Shown here piece after piece: positions 45,212 to 58,015 of a stretch of 64,000 nt of DNA. The DNA is taken from NCBI GenBank assembly GCA_947652115.1, contig OX393565.1, positions 7,306,240 to 7,370,239 on the forward strand, in the 5' to 3' direction. A program made the translations under genes and the position numbers. Source of the DNA: Blastomussa wellsi (lineage: Eukaryota > Cnidaria > Anthozoa > Scleractinia > Plerogyridae). Positions within the stretch are counted from its first letter, which is position 1. Every line of letters begins with the position of its first letter. The notes under the pieces were generated by a model. It saw nothing but the letters and a program-made list of their open reading frames with translations, had not been told where the DNA came from and ran no database searches.

Positions 45212-45683
45212 AGTCTACTCTGTTTGAGATGTTTTGAAATTTTTGAAATGCATTTGGAATCAATTCCAAATGACAGCTTTCCCCTTCCATTTTCTATATA
45301 TTGATATTGAGAGTTGACGAAAACTCTCATGAGACTCAACTCTTATCAACTCTCATCCTCGTTTGGCCCGTGAGATAATAAAGCTAAAAAACAATTATTT
45401 CAACTGATCTTTCCTATTAATTTTCCAAACGGTTACTGAAATCATTTTCGAGCGGATTCAAGTTCTAGGCGCCGCGCCGCAGTGTCTGTTTTTTTTTCAC
45501 TTGACATCCCTGTAACGATGCGCGACGTCACATAATTGAGGGGTAGGACGGCCGGTAGGGTGAACTTAAAGAAATTCATGCACAAGGTTCCCTACCGGGT
45601 CAGGAGACGTTACTCTGGTTGAACATGAAGCTAAAATGTCACTCAACCCCATATCAGTTTTCTCAATGTTTACATGTATTAAA

Positions 45684-46725
45684 GTGCTACTATGATGAAA
45701 TTTGGATGTCTCCAATCTAAGTCAATTAAAAGTATTAAAAAGTAGTCTGCGTGCGAAGAAAAATGCCGCTTTCTTTTTTAAAATATCTTTTTTCGTCACA
45801 GAGATATCCAAAAATTTTTAAAATATGCAAATTAGCTAAGTGATGACGTCATAGACTCTACCAAATTTTAATCAAATAAACGAGGAAAACATTTCTCACC
45901 CAGTTTGTATCAGAAATGTTTCATTCTTTGCATCATGACTCTACTAGATGAGTTCTGCAATATGGGATTAACAATTACCATTGCAACGTGCTGGGTCCCA
46001 GACCTCCCCAATGTTAAAGGCTATTCTGACCAGTTTTGGCCATCGACTTTGATATTTCTCAATGACTCCAGATGTACATCATTTTACAAGCATATTTATG
46101 TGTTTAGTAGGTTCTTTGGCCTGGTTTAATTTTTCTGGGCTTAAAATCACTCAAATATTGAAAACAGATTCGAGGGACCTGAAAAGAGAGGGTTGCCATG
46201 GAAACAAGATTTAGTTATAACTATAGGTGCGTTACCTGAGGAACTATTAGTGTGCCAAGTTTCAATTGTCTCTGTAGAAAACTGACTAGCCTGCGTAGCC
46301 GGCGGGATTTGAGGTTGCGAGCTACTCACTCAGCATTCGCGGGCGAAGCCCACGAGGTCAAGCGGCGAAGCCGCGCGAGTGGAAGTTTCCCGGGATTTCA
46401 ACTCAACTCCTCACCAATCTCTCCACGGCTTTGCCGCTATGACGACGACCTGCCCAAAAACATAAGCACTTCGCCGCTAATCCCGCCAGCTACGCAGGCT
46501 AAAAACTGACCGAAATAGCCCTATTTATTTACTTGATATAAAATTGGGTTGAGTAAATGACGTCATCAGTCTCCTAATTTGCATATTTTGCCAATTTTTT
46601 AAACTTGAATATCTCGGGAACTACTACAGATATTTGAAAAAGGAAAACGGTATTTTTAATCTCGCACGAAGCACTGCATGATTCCGCTCAAAAAGCAAGG
46701 TGTAAAAATTTGATCATAGTAGCAC
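45684..46725. mobile_element. TIR element, GTGCTACTATGAT family, about 1.04 kb
   Basis: GTGCTACTATGATGAAATTT at the left and AAATTTGATCATAGTAGCAC at the right are inverted repeats with one mismatch. Further inverted similarity runs inward (ATGCAAATTAG...GATGACGTCAT on the left, ATGACGTCATC...CTAATTTGCAT on the right). It was entered by the 215-bp element at 46287. Relatives of its end occur at 62937. Confidence 0.75.
46287..46501. mobile_element. MITE with 9-bp target duplication
   Basis: TAGCCTGCGTAGCCGGCGGG (left) and its inverted partner CCCGCCAGCTACGCAGGCTA (right) differ at one position over 20. AAAACTGAC stands directly outside both ends (46278-46286 and 46502-46510). A 9-bp duplication fits Mutator-like or similar transposition. 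It is nested inside the 45684-46725 element. Confidence 0.85.
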
Positions 46726-46739
46726 ACTAAGATTTTTTT

Positions 46740-46975
46740 GATTCCTCACTCCTTTCCGAGAAACCGAACTTCATTGGTATTCCTTCCGTTACATTCTTGG
46801 GCAAGACAATTAACTCTCACAGTGACTCTCTCCACCCAACTGGTAAAATAATGCTGGGGGGTGTAGCATCCCATCCAGGGGAGCAAAAATACTTCTAGTC
46901 GCTTCATGCTACAGAAACTGGTATCAACTCCGGTCTGATGGGCCACTAGGCTCGTATGCAGACTTTACCTGTACC
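46740..46975 (+). repeat. SINE-like dispersed repeat
   Basis: Contains CATTCTTGGGCAAGACAATT, TAGCATCCCATCCAGGGGAG, CTAGTCGCTTCATGCTACAG and ends TGATGGGCCACTAGGCTCGT then ATGCAGACTTTACC, a pattern I associate with widespread invertebrate SINE tails. The tail portion recurs at 60968-61005. Confidence 0.55.
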
Positions 46976-47342
46976 TTTCAATCAGAAGCCACAAATTGCA
47001 TTGTTTGGCATGGCCCTCGGCCCCAAGCCCCCCCCCCCCCCCCGCCATGGAGTTCAACTATTATTTTGCTGAAGTCGAATTACCCCGCGCATATTGTCGC
47101 CCGGACGGTTATCACGGAAGAAGAATGTTTTCGTAGGACCCGAAAGATCTTAATAGATGATTATATAAAGCTGTAGAACATAACAAGTTTAATTTCAATC
47201 TCTGACAAATGTATATATATAGTGCTCCAATCATCATCAATATCAAATCAATATCTGATATTCTTCGCAAGAAGCAGCCTGAAAGCGGAATGATTCAAGA
47301 AGTCGTGCGTTTACACACGCACAGGCTCCTCACCGGTGACCA

Positions 47343-47350
47343 TGACGTCA
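47343..47350 (+). promoter_or_regulatory. CRE-like octamer upstream of ODH gene 2
   Basis: TGACGTCA in GACCATGACGTCAGGAC, 109 bases before the noncoding-exon donor. Upstream TATATATATA at about 47212 is a possible but distant TATA element. Confidence 0.55.
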
Positions 47351-47459
47351 GGACTGTCACGCAACGCACCGTCGTCACCACTTGCTTCCCACAAGTACAG
47401 TGACTGAACGATTCCGCTGTTGCAGTGCTAAGCTTTTAAACTGCACCGACTTAAGGCTG
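47351..47459 (+). other. Probable 5' noncoding exon of ODH gene 2
   Basis: The right border is the donor AAGGCTG|GTAAGTAAAG. The matching acceptor CTTAACAG lies three bases before the ATG at 51267. The left border is unknown. Confidence 0.5.
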
Positions 47460-50400
47460 GTAAGTAAAGCTATATTTTCGTGTAAACTGTTTACGAATTT
47501 AAATAGTTGAGCTTTCACGAGTAAAAAGTTCATCTTGGGAGTTTCCTCACGGCCCATACATAGGCACAAACCGGTATCTTCCGTATATAAAACGTATCCA
47601 TTTTGCAAACACTTAGAAAAAAGATTGTATAAATAATATTATGTAGATTTTTATCCCACTTTGAGCCGAATGCTGTGTAGTTATAGAGCTCTCAAGTTGG
47701 TACAGTCTTGACATTCCCTCATAATCTAATTCCGGATTAACTTTGGAAATCGAATCGTATTGCACGCGTTTTCGTCGAGCAATAGTGAATTTAGGATTTC
47801 ATAAGAATATTAAAAAAGAATTGTTTTAATTTATAGTAGAGGTACTGTTGCTGGTAAATGAGAATGTGGATCCCCATGTCTTCTTAAAAATTCAAGTTGC
47901 AATTTTTAAGTGAAATGTCCATTAAGAAAATTAAGTTTGCAAACAATCTAACTGCTGGTTCTATTTCGGTGGAAGTATTTCCCAATAAGGGGAACCTTCT
48001 CAACAGATCTAGAGTAGTTGCTAAAGAATTGCTCAAAATGTTTGGAGGCAGTCTATTTTAATTTTAACTTTAAGCATTTTCTGGACAAATCAGTCCAAGG
48101 GAGAAAGGTGCAAACAGGCTATACAGACCTTATTAAAGTACCAATACCCATAGTCGGATAGAACTTGAATCAAGGCCGGGCCACAACACCAGGAACTCTG
48201 TACCCAACTCTTTGCAAGAATTTTGTAGTGCTAAATGGTTAATATTATTTGGAGGAATGCCTACTTTGAAAATCAATATTGCATATGTAAAACTAGTGCC
48301 AGTCCTAAACTGTGTGAATGTTAGAATTTTAAATCCCTAAAACTTGAAGGAAAAGAGGAAGACTGACAATTTTTCGTACTTATCAGTAATCAGAAATGAC
48401 AATATAGCCTTCTTTATAATCGGTCATATGGAATTACTGTCTACACCTATCCTTCTGTAGAAAGTCTGTAAATGTAGGTGTTTAAAGTTCCCTAGTCAGC
48501 CACGCCTTTGTTATTGTTTACATACAACAGTTTTAGCATTATGTTTTACATGGAGTGTGTCGAAATAAAAGAGATCACTGAGAAACTTAATTTAAACACT
48601 TCCAGTAACATAACTTACAGCAATGCAATAAGATTATGCTTCGATCTCCATACAATAGCCCATGCAGTTTCAATATTTAAAATTCACCCTAGGCCTAAAA
48701 CAATAGACATCACTACGAGGCTCTCGGGAATAAACCTCACAAACCCTTAAGTTTATTACCAAGAGCCTCGTGCTGAGCTCTTTTGTTTTAGGCTGAATTT
48801 TTAAATATCGAAATTGGTCTATTCCATAATTGCGATGGCATCGAAAATGGCAGAGGTTCACAAGGGCCCTTTAAATACGTGTACATCAGAACTTTTATGA
48901 TAATACAAGTTGCAAAACTAGCATATGTAGCATCAAGTGTGTGCACATTCTTTATCTATTGCCACTGGTTTAACCCAATGACTCCTGGAGATTTTTGAAA
49001 AAACATGTTTTTTAGACATTTTAAACAATTTCTAGCCAGTTATAGTCTAAATATGCTTCAAATTTCTCCAAAATGCATTTGCAGAATGAAGGCATGCCAG
49101 GTTTTTCACTAGTATCGCCTTTAACGCTATTTTAGCTTGGGCATGCGCACAAATCAAAATTTCGAGACGAGAAAGTGACCCACATCTTTAGGCTTTTCGA
49201 TTTCTTTATTTTTATTTTTCGCTTTCGTTTCTCCTTTCCTCCTGTCTTTTTTATGCTTTTGTTGGCCTTTTACTGGGCTTGCTTTCAAGAATTGTAACAA
49301 AAGCATCATTGAGATGGGAAATACTCAACATGGAGTAGCCAAGGGTAAGTGAGGGAAATTTTCCTCCTAGTTTTTGGCGGAAAATTCTAAGCGTTTTGCT
49401 GCATTTTCAAGCTCCATTGGCCCAATCAATATCATCTGGGCATCATTGGAAAGCTCTTTCCCTTCTGTAGAACTGGGATAAACGGGATTCCTATTTTGGT
49501 CAAAGCTGATGACATCAGAAGCGCAACAAAGGTCAAGGTCTGTCACGGCCGATTACGGCCGGTCTGGGAGTCAATGGGTTAAATTCGTAGATCTATAAAG
49601 GCTCTTAAAGTTTTAGGGTTGTTTTTCTAGTTTTATTAATATTTGTTATTCTCTTGACTTTTTTTTCTTTTCAAGTGCAATTACTGGTATTCACTTTTAT
49701 TTTTTCTTAGGAGTTTCTTTTAGGGGTGGCCACTATTTGTTTTAACAATTGTGGGTTGCGTATGGGTGACACCCTTGTATATTGATAATGATAATAATAA
49801 AGGCCGGATTTCTTTAGTGCCCTATCCATGGCTCATGGTGTTTTAAACGGAATAGTTCAAACAGAAATTAGATTATACAAAGTAAAAATGGATGTTTTAC
49901 CCTGGGAATTCTCTTTATATTAGACTGGGAATGCTCATGAGGGATTTTTTTTTTTTTTCCTGGGGGTAGGGGATATAAACTCAAACTTTTTTGTCAGTTT
50001 TGTGACAACTGTAAAATCCTGTTATAGACCTACTATTTGGATGAAGCTGAGATGAAAATCACTTTGTTTTCCCATGTTTTGGAGTATCATGCCCCGCGCT
50101 CCCAGATTTTTAATTCTCCCCTTCCCCCCCTCCCTGGAGACTCTGCGGAGGAGAGAGCATAAATCATAAAAAAATTAATAGGGGTGCTGTCTCAGAATAA
50201 TTATTCGAGACGTTCATATGGATTTTGAACCATGTTTCAAGGTCCGTAACTTTGTCTCTGTTTGACGTAAAAGCCTCAAATTTGGTCAAATGACCACTTT
50301 CAGTGTGATCTTTCATATGGTGGTGTCAGCTTAATTGATTGGCTAAAATGTGAAGCTCGGCCCAGTGCAACTGCAGAATGACCAATAAGATGATGGTCAG

Positions 50401-51263
50401 TATCCCCACCCCCCCCTCCAGACACACTTGTGCTCTAGATCTTTTGTGACACTTTTCTGCACTTGTGTGTTTATACTTGAATGAGTGAATAATCAAACAA
50501 GTAAATGACTTTATATATTCACGGTAATAATTTCAACAAATAAATAATTAAGTAATATACTTTAATTAATTAATTAATTAATTAATTTCTTCATTTTAGT
50601 ATTATCAGTTTCTTTTGTTTTATGTGCATCTAAGCAAGTTAGTTAAGTGTTGAAACTTCTATTTGTAGCACATCATTGTAACATGGAAGTAAAGTATACA
50701 TTTATTAAATGTAAGTAGTGTAGTGTGGAAGTAAAGGAAATAATGTTTTATGTATTGTAACTAGTGTAAGTAGTGTAAATAGCTCTATTGTTCTCGCTCA
50801 TGTTGTATCCTAATCAATAAAAAAAGAAACAAAGGAAAAATAATTTCAACATACAATTGGTTCTCAAATTACCATGTAGCTATCTAATAGGCCATTTTAC
50901 AGTTTTGTGCTTAGTGACCAAGCCTTTGATTGGAAGCTAGGCTGAAGGTGACCTTGTGTTAATACAAACCCTCTTGCTTTTGATATGTAAATTATTTCGT
51001 CCTTGTGCTAACTAGTTCTGGTCGTTCTCATGACAAGGTCACCCCAAACCTCGCTTTCATACATAGGCCTGGTTACATTTCACAGAACTATAAAATAGTC
51101 TATTTAATGTAAACAGCATGGGTACTGTTTATATTACTAAATTAAAATTGAGTCTAACTTGTGAAAGTTGTATTGCTACTCAAAATTCAGTAATTTATTC
51201 AAGTGTGTTATTTTCCCCAATGGAATATGTTTGTCTTAAATATAACTTTGACTATCTTAACAG
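47460..51263. other. First intron of ODH gene 2
   Basis: 3.8 kb without a gene. It holds the palindrome at 48653-48832, an AATAATAAAGGCCGGATTTC-type repeat near 49790, T-rich and C-rich runs near 49945 and 50120, and a TTAA tetranucleotide array near 50556-50587. The same order is found in gene 3. Confidence 0.6.
48653..48832. repeat. Long palindrome in ODH gene 2 intron
   Basis: Arms of about 80 bases, roughly 75 percent matched, around CCTCACAAACCCTTA. Arm landmarks: GGCCTAAAACAATAGA and ACGAGGCTCTCGG on the left; AGAGCCTCGTGCTGAG and TTTTGTTTTAGGCTG on the right. Probably a fold-back MITE. Confidence 0.7.
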
Positions 51264-51266
51264 GAT

Positions 51267-53800
51267 ATGAGTTCAGACATCATCAAGCTTTTGATTTGTG
51301 GAAGTGGCAATGGCGCGCATGCCTTTGCTGGTATTGCGTCATCATTGGAAGGTACTGAAGTACGAGTGCTAAGTTTGTATCAAGATGAAGCAGAGCGTTG
51401 GAGTGCTGCAATGCAGAAGAACGATCTCGAGATTACCTTACATCGGAAAGGAAAAGAACCAATTTCTATTAAGTCGAAACCTGCACTGGTAACTAAAAAC
51501 CCAGAGGATGCCATGCGAGATGTTGACATCGTGGTCTTTGTGCTGCCGGCCTTTGCTCATCAGGTTTTTCTTGATACCTTAAAAACTTTTATAAAACCTG
51601 GCATGATATTGGTTGGTTTACCAGGAGAACCAGGGTTTGACTTCCAAGTTCGTTACGTGCTGGGTGAAACAGGACGGCAATGCACGATCATGAATTTTGA
51701 GTCATTACCATGGGCATGCCGTACCACTCAGTTTGGTCTCAAATGTGAGGTTCTTGGCACCAAGGAGACCCTGCAGGGAGCTATGAAGGTATTAATAATA
51801 TAAAGTAGTCTCCTATGAGAAGTGCCGAGTTCATAACTAACAATTCAATACTAAAATGTAAGGTAAACGTAAGTTAAGGACTTTTTGACCCATTATATTG
51901 TTGATTTTTGTAGCATCAGCTGTTAAAAAGCAGTAGTATCAAAATGCGTTGTCCCTAATTTAAATCTTTAATCAATATAGTCCTGAATAAACAAAAACTA
52001 TACCAGGAAGTCTTTAGATTAAAAAAAGTCTAAATTTACAAACGTAAAATCTAATTGCGTTCGATCATGCCCTCCCTCCCTACTTATCATCTTAGGGAAG
52101 GAGGGCATGATACATTTGCTTGTCAGATCTCATGTAAAAAAGCCAGATTTTGGCTTTTTATCTGATTGGTCGAGAAACAATGCTTATGACCTGCTTGTGT
52201 TCTCATTGGATGTCTTGTTTAAATGAGGCTTCCGGTCGAGACAAAGTATGTTTACAAGTTCGAACGATTGTAACGATTTAGCTGCCCTGACAAATTTACG
52301 GCATAATTCTCAAAAGGCCGAGCACAGAGAGCCTTTTTAAACGCTTACAAGCCGCGTAATTTTTTTGCCTGGATATGTTTTGGTGTTTAGCCCAACCGGT
52401 TTTTCAAATAATTTCAAAGGTGTTTACCGGTAAGTTAAAAATACGTTAATCGCCCGCGTTATAAACCCACTCGAATGTTGTTATAGAAATAATTCGTTTT
52501 AGTTACTGAAATAAGCCCGCGAACGCCAGTTCAACCTTCTTCCAAATAAAATTTCATTTTAATACGCGAGGAAATTTTTTAAATGTTATTATTCTGCAGA
52601 CATTTTTCGCGCCTGGTGGAATCAGAGCCACGAAATTCAGTAAAGGCAGTTAACTGCAGTGGTTTTGACAGCTGACTTAGGAGGCGGATGGCGACCGGTT
52701 CAATAAATATATCAGGCGTAATTTTTTTCTTCTTCATCAGTTAAAAAAAGGAAACGTCTAAAAAAATTTGCCTGATCGCAGGTTAGATGTCGCGATGCCC
52801 AGAAATTTCAGGGTTTGGGCGCCATCTTGGACTGACTGACTGGCGGCGTGGCACATATAGCCTCGATCTCGTGTGTTTCTAGATTTCGATTTTGTCGAAC
52901 TTTTTTCGCGCTTGTATCGATTTATTTGGGCTATCACTGGCAAAGATGATTGAAGCTACTTATCAGAACATCAGAAGCCTACGTACTGCTGCTGTGCTTT
53001 CTAGGAAACAGATGCCCAGCTACAAATCGCGCAAGCAACACGCCACATTATAAAACTCAGCTGCTTTGAATGTGCCTTGGGAGGGCACGGCAAACATTAA
53101 CAGTTCCATTCATGGCGTTTAACGTAGACTACGAGCAGTCTTAGTCCGTCGAGTGCGGAGCGAAAACATGGCCGCGCGAAACCTGGGAGACGCGCCCACG
53201 CAGCGGTTTCGCGCGGCCATTTTTTTCGCCCAGCACTTCACGACGGACTAAGAAAAAAAGGACTGCTCTTAGTCTAGCTTAGGCGGTAGTCCCTCTTTTT
53301 CGTGCCTCGCTGCGTGTGCGCGTCTCCTAGGTTTCGCGCGGCCATGTTTTCGCTCCGCACTTGACGGACTAAGAAAAAAGGGACTGCTCGTAGTTTCACG
53401 CAAACTTTGGAGTTTCTCTTTTAAAGTTGATGATTTTCTCGTTAAAGGAGTCCCGTTTGGATCCAATTTGTCACGTATTTTCGAGAACTAAACGGCTCAA
53501 AACTGTCAACAGCTTGAAGTGTTTGTAACCGCAGCATCCGACTACGTCATTTGATGTGGATGTCCACTTTTTAAACACAAGCATTAGCCAGTGAGCGCGC
53601 GAGAATTTCTTTCAGTCTCGATGTCTTCTGCATTTTCCTAACCTTTGCATTTGTTTTTTTTCGTCACAGAAAGGTGAGGGCGTGGAACCAATGAAGGACC
53701 CTGTTTCCACACTGCAATATCTTCTGGGACCCCTCCCTAAACTGATCGTATCAGGTCACCTGCTGGGTGTTCAGTTGATGAGCACTAACGCCTACTTGCA
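51267..53800 (+). CDS. Opine dehydrogenase, gene 2 (truncated by gap)
   Basis: Exon A 51267-51788 (174 codons) begins after AACAG|GAT and carries GSGNGAHA. Exon B begins at 53670 after TCGTCACAG and reads KGEGVEPMKDPVSTLQYLLG until the N run at 53801, where the sequence breaks near NAYL. The rest of exon B and exon C are not present before the next block. Exon A differs from gene 3 at 12 of 522 bases (7 amino-acid changes, 5 silent). It may be an allele of gene 3 rather than a separate gene. Confidence 0.85.
52056..52730. repeat. Dispersed repeat family, copy 2
   Basis: It begins with an inverted pair TCATGCCCTCCCT / AGGGAGGGCATGA-like (GGAAGGAGGGCATGA), then TCTGATTGGTCGAGAAACAA, and ends GACCGGTTCAATAAATATAT. 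The family also occurs at 8260-8720 and, in block B, at 58805-59470. Confidence 0.6.
53123..53395. mobile_element. GC-rich inverted-repeat element in ODH gene 2 intron
   Basis: The left end CTACGAGCAGTCTTAGTCCG is matched by the right end CGGACTAAG...GGGACTGCTCGTAG. Internally CATGGCCGCGCGAAACC and GGTTTCGCGCGGCCATG repeat in both orientations. The equivalent element in block B is at 59862-60134. Confidence 0.7.
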
Positions 53801-54000
53801 NNNNNNNNNNNNNNNNNNNNNNNNNNNNNNNNNNNNNNNNNNNNNNNNNNNNNNNNNNNNNNNNNNNNNNNNNNNNNNNNNNNNNNNNNNNNNNNNNNNN
53901 NNNNNNNNNNNNNNNNNNNNNNNNNNNNNNNNNNNNNNNNNNNNNNNNNNNNNNNNNNNNNNNNNNNNNNNNNNNNNNNNNNNNNNNNNNNNNNNNNNNN
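53801..54000. other. Assembly gap (200 N)
   Basis: Exactly 200 N. It interrupts ODH gene 2 exon B. The sequence resumes at a point matching position 47187, so the join is probably a scaffolding join of unknown true length. Confidence 0.98.
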
Positions 54001-54161
54001 AACAAGTTTAATTTCAATCTCTGACAAATGTATATATATAGTGCTCCAATCATCATCAATATCAAGTCAATATCTAATATTCTTCGCAACAAGCAGCCTG
54101 AAAGCGGAATGATTCAAGAAGTCGTGCGTTTACACACGCACAGGCTCCTCACCGGTGACCA

Positions 54162-54169
54162 TGACGTCA
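54162..54169 (+). promoter_or_regulatory. CRE-like octamer upstream of ODH gene 3
   Basis: TGACGTCA, 109 bases before the donor at 54278/54279, as in gene 2. Confidence 0.55.
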
Positions 54170-54278
54170 GGACTGTCACGCAACGCACCGTCGTCACCAC
54201 TTGCTTCCCACAAGTACAGTGACTGAACGATTCCGCTGTTGCAGTGCTAAGCTTTTAAACTGCACCGACTTAAGGCTG
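54170..54278 (+). other. Probable 5' noncoding exon of ODH gene 3
   Basis: Ends at AAGGCTG|GTAAGTAAAG. The partner acceptor CTTAACAG is just 5' of the ATG at 58016. Left border unknown. Confidence 0.5.
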
Positions 54279-55486
54279 GTAAGTAAAGCTATATTTTCGT
54301 GTAAACTGTTTACGAATTTAAATAGTTAAGCTTTCACGAGTAAAAAGTTCATCTTGGGAGTTTCCTCACGGCGCGGCCCATACATAGGCACAAACCGGTA
54401 TCTTCCGTATATAAAACGTATCCATTTTGCAAACACTTAGAAAAAAGATTGTATAAATAATATTATGTAGATTTTTATCCCACTTTGAGCCGAATGCTGT
54501 GTAGTTATAGAGCTCTCAAGTTGGTACAGTCTTGACATTCCCTCATAATCTAATTCCGGATTAACTTTGGAAATCGAATCGTATTGCACGCGTTTTCGTC
54601 GAGCAATAGTGAATTTAGGATTTCATAAGAATATTAAAAAAGAATTGTTTTAATTTATAGTAGAGGTACTGTTGCTGGTAAATGAGAATGTGGATCCCCA
54701 TGTCTTCTTAAAAATTCAAGTTGCAATTTTTAAGTTAAATGTCCATTAAGAAAATTAAGTTTGCCAACAATCTAACTGCTGGCTCTATTTCGGTGGAAGT
54801 ATTTCCCTATAAGGGGAACCTTCTCAACAGATCTAGAGTAGTTGCTAAAGAATTGCTCAAAATGTTTGGAGGCAGTCTATTTTAATTTTAACTTTAAGCA
54901 TTTTCTGGACAAATCAGTCCAAGGGAGAAAGGTGCAAACAGGCTATACAGACCTTATTAAAGTACCAATACCCATAGTCGGATAGAACTTGAATCAAGGC
55001 CGGGCCACAACACCAGGAACTCTGTACCCAACTCTTTGCAAGAATTTTGTAGTGCTAAATGGTTAATATTATTTGGAGGAATGCCTACTTTGAAAATCAA
55101 TATTGCATATGTAAAACTAGTGCCAGTCCTAAACTGTGTGAATGTTAGAATTTTAAATCCCTAAAACTTGAAGGAAAAGAGGAAGACTGACAATTTTTCG
55201 TACTTATCAGTAATCAGAAATGACAATATAGCCTTCTTTATAATCGGTCATATGGAATTACTGTCTACACCTAAAAGAGGAAATTAAAGCTCCTGTAGAA
55301 AGTCTGTAAATGTAGGTGTTTAAAGTTCCCTAGTCAGCCACGCCTTTGTTATTGTTTACATACAACAGTTTTAGCATTATGTTTTACATGGAGTGTGTCG
55401 AAATAAAAGAGATCACTGAGAAACTTAATTTAAACACGTCCAGTAACATAACTTACAGCAATGCAATAAGATTGTGCTTCACCATA

Positions 55487-55665
55487 CAATAGCCCATGCA
55501 GTTTCAATATTTAAAATTCACCCTAGGCCTAAAACAATAGACATCACTACGAGGCTCTCGGGAATAAACCTCACAAACCCTTAAGTTTATTACCAAGAGC
55601 CTCGTGCTGAGCTCTTTTGTTTTAGGCTGAATTTTTAAATATCGAAATTGGTCTATTCCATAATT
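55487..55665. repeat. Long palindrome in ODH gene 3 intron
   Basis: Block B counterpart of the palindrome at 48653-48832, with a few substitutions and a small deletion just before its left arm. Confidence 0.7.
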
Positions 55666-58015
55666 TCGATGGCATCGAAAATGGCAGAGGTTCACAAGGG
55701 CCCTTTAAATACGTGTACATCAGAACTTTTATGATAATACAAGTTGCAAAACTAGCATATGTAGCATCAAGTGTGTGCACATTCTTTATCTATTGCCACT
55801 GGTTTAACCCAATGACTCCTGGAGATTTTTGAAAAAACATGTTTTTTAGACATTTTGAACAATTTCTAGCCAGTTATAGTCTAAATATGCTTCAAATTTC
55901 TCCAAAATGCATTTGCAGAATGAAGGCATGCCAGGTTTTCACTAGTATCGCCTTTAACGCTATTTTAGCTTGGGCATGCGCACAAATCAAAATTTCGAGA
56001 CGAGAAAGTGACCCACATCTTTAGGCTTTTCGATTTCTTTATTTTTATTTTTCGCTTTCGTTTCTCCTTTCCTCCTGTCTTTTTTATGCTTTTGTTGGCC
56101 TTTTACTGGGCTTGCTTTCAAGAATTGTAACAAAAGTATCATTGAGATGGGAAATACTCAACATGGAGTAGCCAAGGGTAAGTGAGGGAAATTTTCCTCC
56201 TAGTTTTTGGCGGAAAATTCTAAGCGTTTTGCTGCATTTTCAAGCTCCATTGGCCCAATCAATATCATCTGGGCATCATTGGAAAGCTCTTTCCCTTCTG
56301 TAGAACTGGGATAAATGGGATTCCTATTTTGGTCAAAGCTGATGACACCAGAAGTGCAACAAAGGTCAAGGTCTGTCACGGCCGATTACGGCCGGTCTGG
56401 GAGTCAATGGGTTAAATTCATAGATCTATAAAGGCTCTTAAGTTTTAGGGTTGTTTTTCTAGTTTTATTAATATTTATTATTCTCTTGACTTTTTTTTCT
56501 TTTCAAGTGCAATTACTGGTATTCACTTAGGAGTTTCTTTTAGGGGTGGCCACTATTTGTTTTAACAATTGTGGGTTGCGTATGGGTGACACCCTTGTAT
56601 ATTGATAATGATAATGATAATAATAAAGGCCGGATTTCTATAGTGCCCTATCCATGGCTCATGGTGTTTTAAACGGAATAGTTCAAACAGAAATTAGATT
56701 ATACAAAGTAAAAATGGATGTTTTTCCCTGGGAATTCTCTTTATATTAGACTGGGAATGCTCATGAGGGATTTTTTTTTTTCCTGGGGGTAGGGGATATA
56801 AACTCAAACTTTTTTGTCAGTTTTGTGACAACTGTAAAATCCTGTTATAGACCTACTATTTGGACGAAGCTGAGATGAAAATCACTTTGTTTTCCCATGT
56901 TTTGGAGTACCACAGAAATCATAAAAAAATTAAGAGGGGTGCTGTCTCAGAATAATTATTCGAGACGTTCATATGGATTTTGAACCATGTTCCAAGGTCC
57001 ATAACTTTGTCTCTGTTTGATGTAAAAGCCTCAAATTTGGTCAAATGACCACTTTCAGTGTGATCTTTCATATGGTGTCAGCTCAATTGATTGGCTAAAA
57101 TGTGAAGCTCGGCCCAGTTCCCTGTGCAACTGCGGAATGACCAATAAGATGATGGTCAGTATCCCCACCCCCCCCCCCCCCTCCTCCAGACACACTTGTG
57201 CTCTTCTGCACTCGTGTGTTTATACTTAAATGAGTGAATAACCAAACAAGTAAATGACTTTATATATTCATGGTAATATTTTCAACAAATAAATAATTAA
57301 TTAATATACTTTAATTAATTAATTAATTAATTTCTTCATTTTAGTATTATCAGTTTCTTTTGTTTTATGTGCAGCCAAACCTTTGTCCATCTAAGCAAGT
57401 TAGTTAAGTGTTGAAAATTCTATTTGTAGCACATCATTGTAATGTGGAAGTAAAGGATAAATGTAAGTAGTGTAGTGTGGAAGTAAAGGAAATAATGTTT
57501 TATGTATTGTAACTAGTGTAAGTAGTGTAAATAGCTCTATTGTTCTCTCTCATGTTGTATCCTAATCAATAAAAAAAGAAACAAAGGAAAAATAATTTCA
57601 ACATACAATTGGTTCTCAAATTACCATGTAGCTATCTAATAGGCCATTTTACAGTTTTGTGTTTAGTGACCAAGCCCTTGATTGGAAGCTAGGCTGAAGG
57701 TGACCTTGTGTTAATACAAACCCTCTTGCTTTTGATTGTAAATTCTTTCGTCCTTGTGCTAACTAGTTCTGGTCGTTCTCATGACAACGTCACCCCAAAC
57801 CTCGCTTTCATACATAGGCCTGGTTACATTTCACAGAACTGTAAAATAGTCTATTTAATGTAAACAGCATGGGTACTGTTTATATTACTATTAAAATTGA
57901 GTCTAACTTGTGAAAGTTGTATTGCTACTCAAAATTCAGTAATTTATTCAAGTGTGTTATTTTCCCCAATGGAATATGTTTGTCTTAAATATAACTTTGA
58001 CTATCTTAACAGGAT

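Larger units (their letters stand above)
47187..53800. repeat. 6.6-kb block A (first of two near-identical copies)
   Basis: From AACAAGTTTAATTTCAATCT to the assembly gap this block is collinear with 54001-60539. The offset drifts only from about 6814 to 6739 through small indels. Exonic and intronic parts are equally similar, roughly 97-98 percent by eye. It includes the ODH gene 2 promoter, noncoding exon, exon A and the start of exon B. Confidence 0.9.

Noticed and set aside
48508..48861. Two short frames on opposite strands with similar peptides
   Set aside because: The similarity is forced by the palindrome at 48653-48832.
53682..54092. Frames running across the gap
   Set aside because: They consist mainly of N-derived unknown residues and have no biological meaning.
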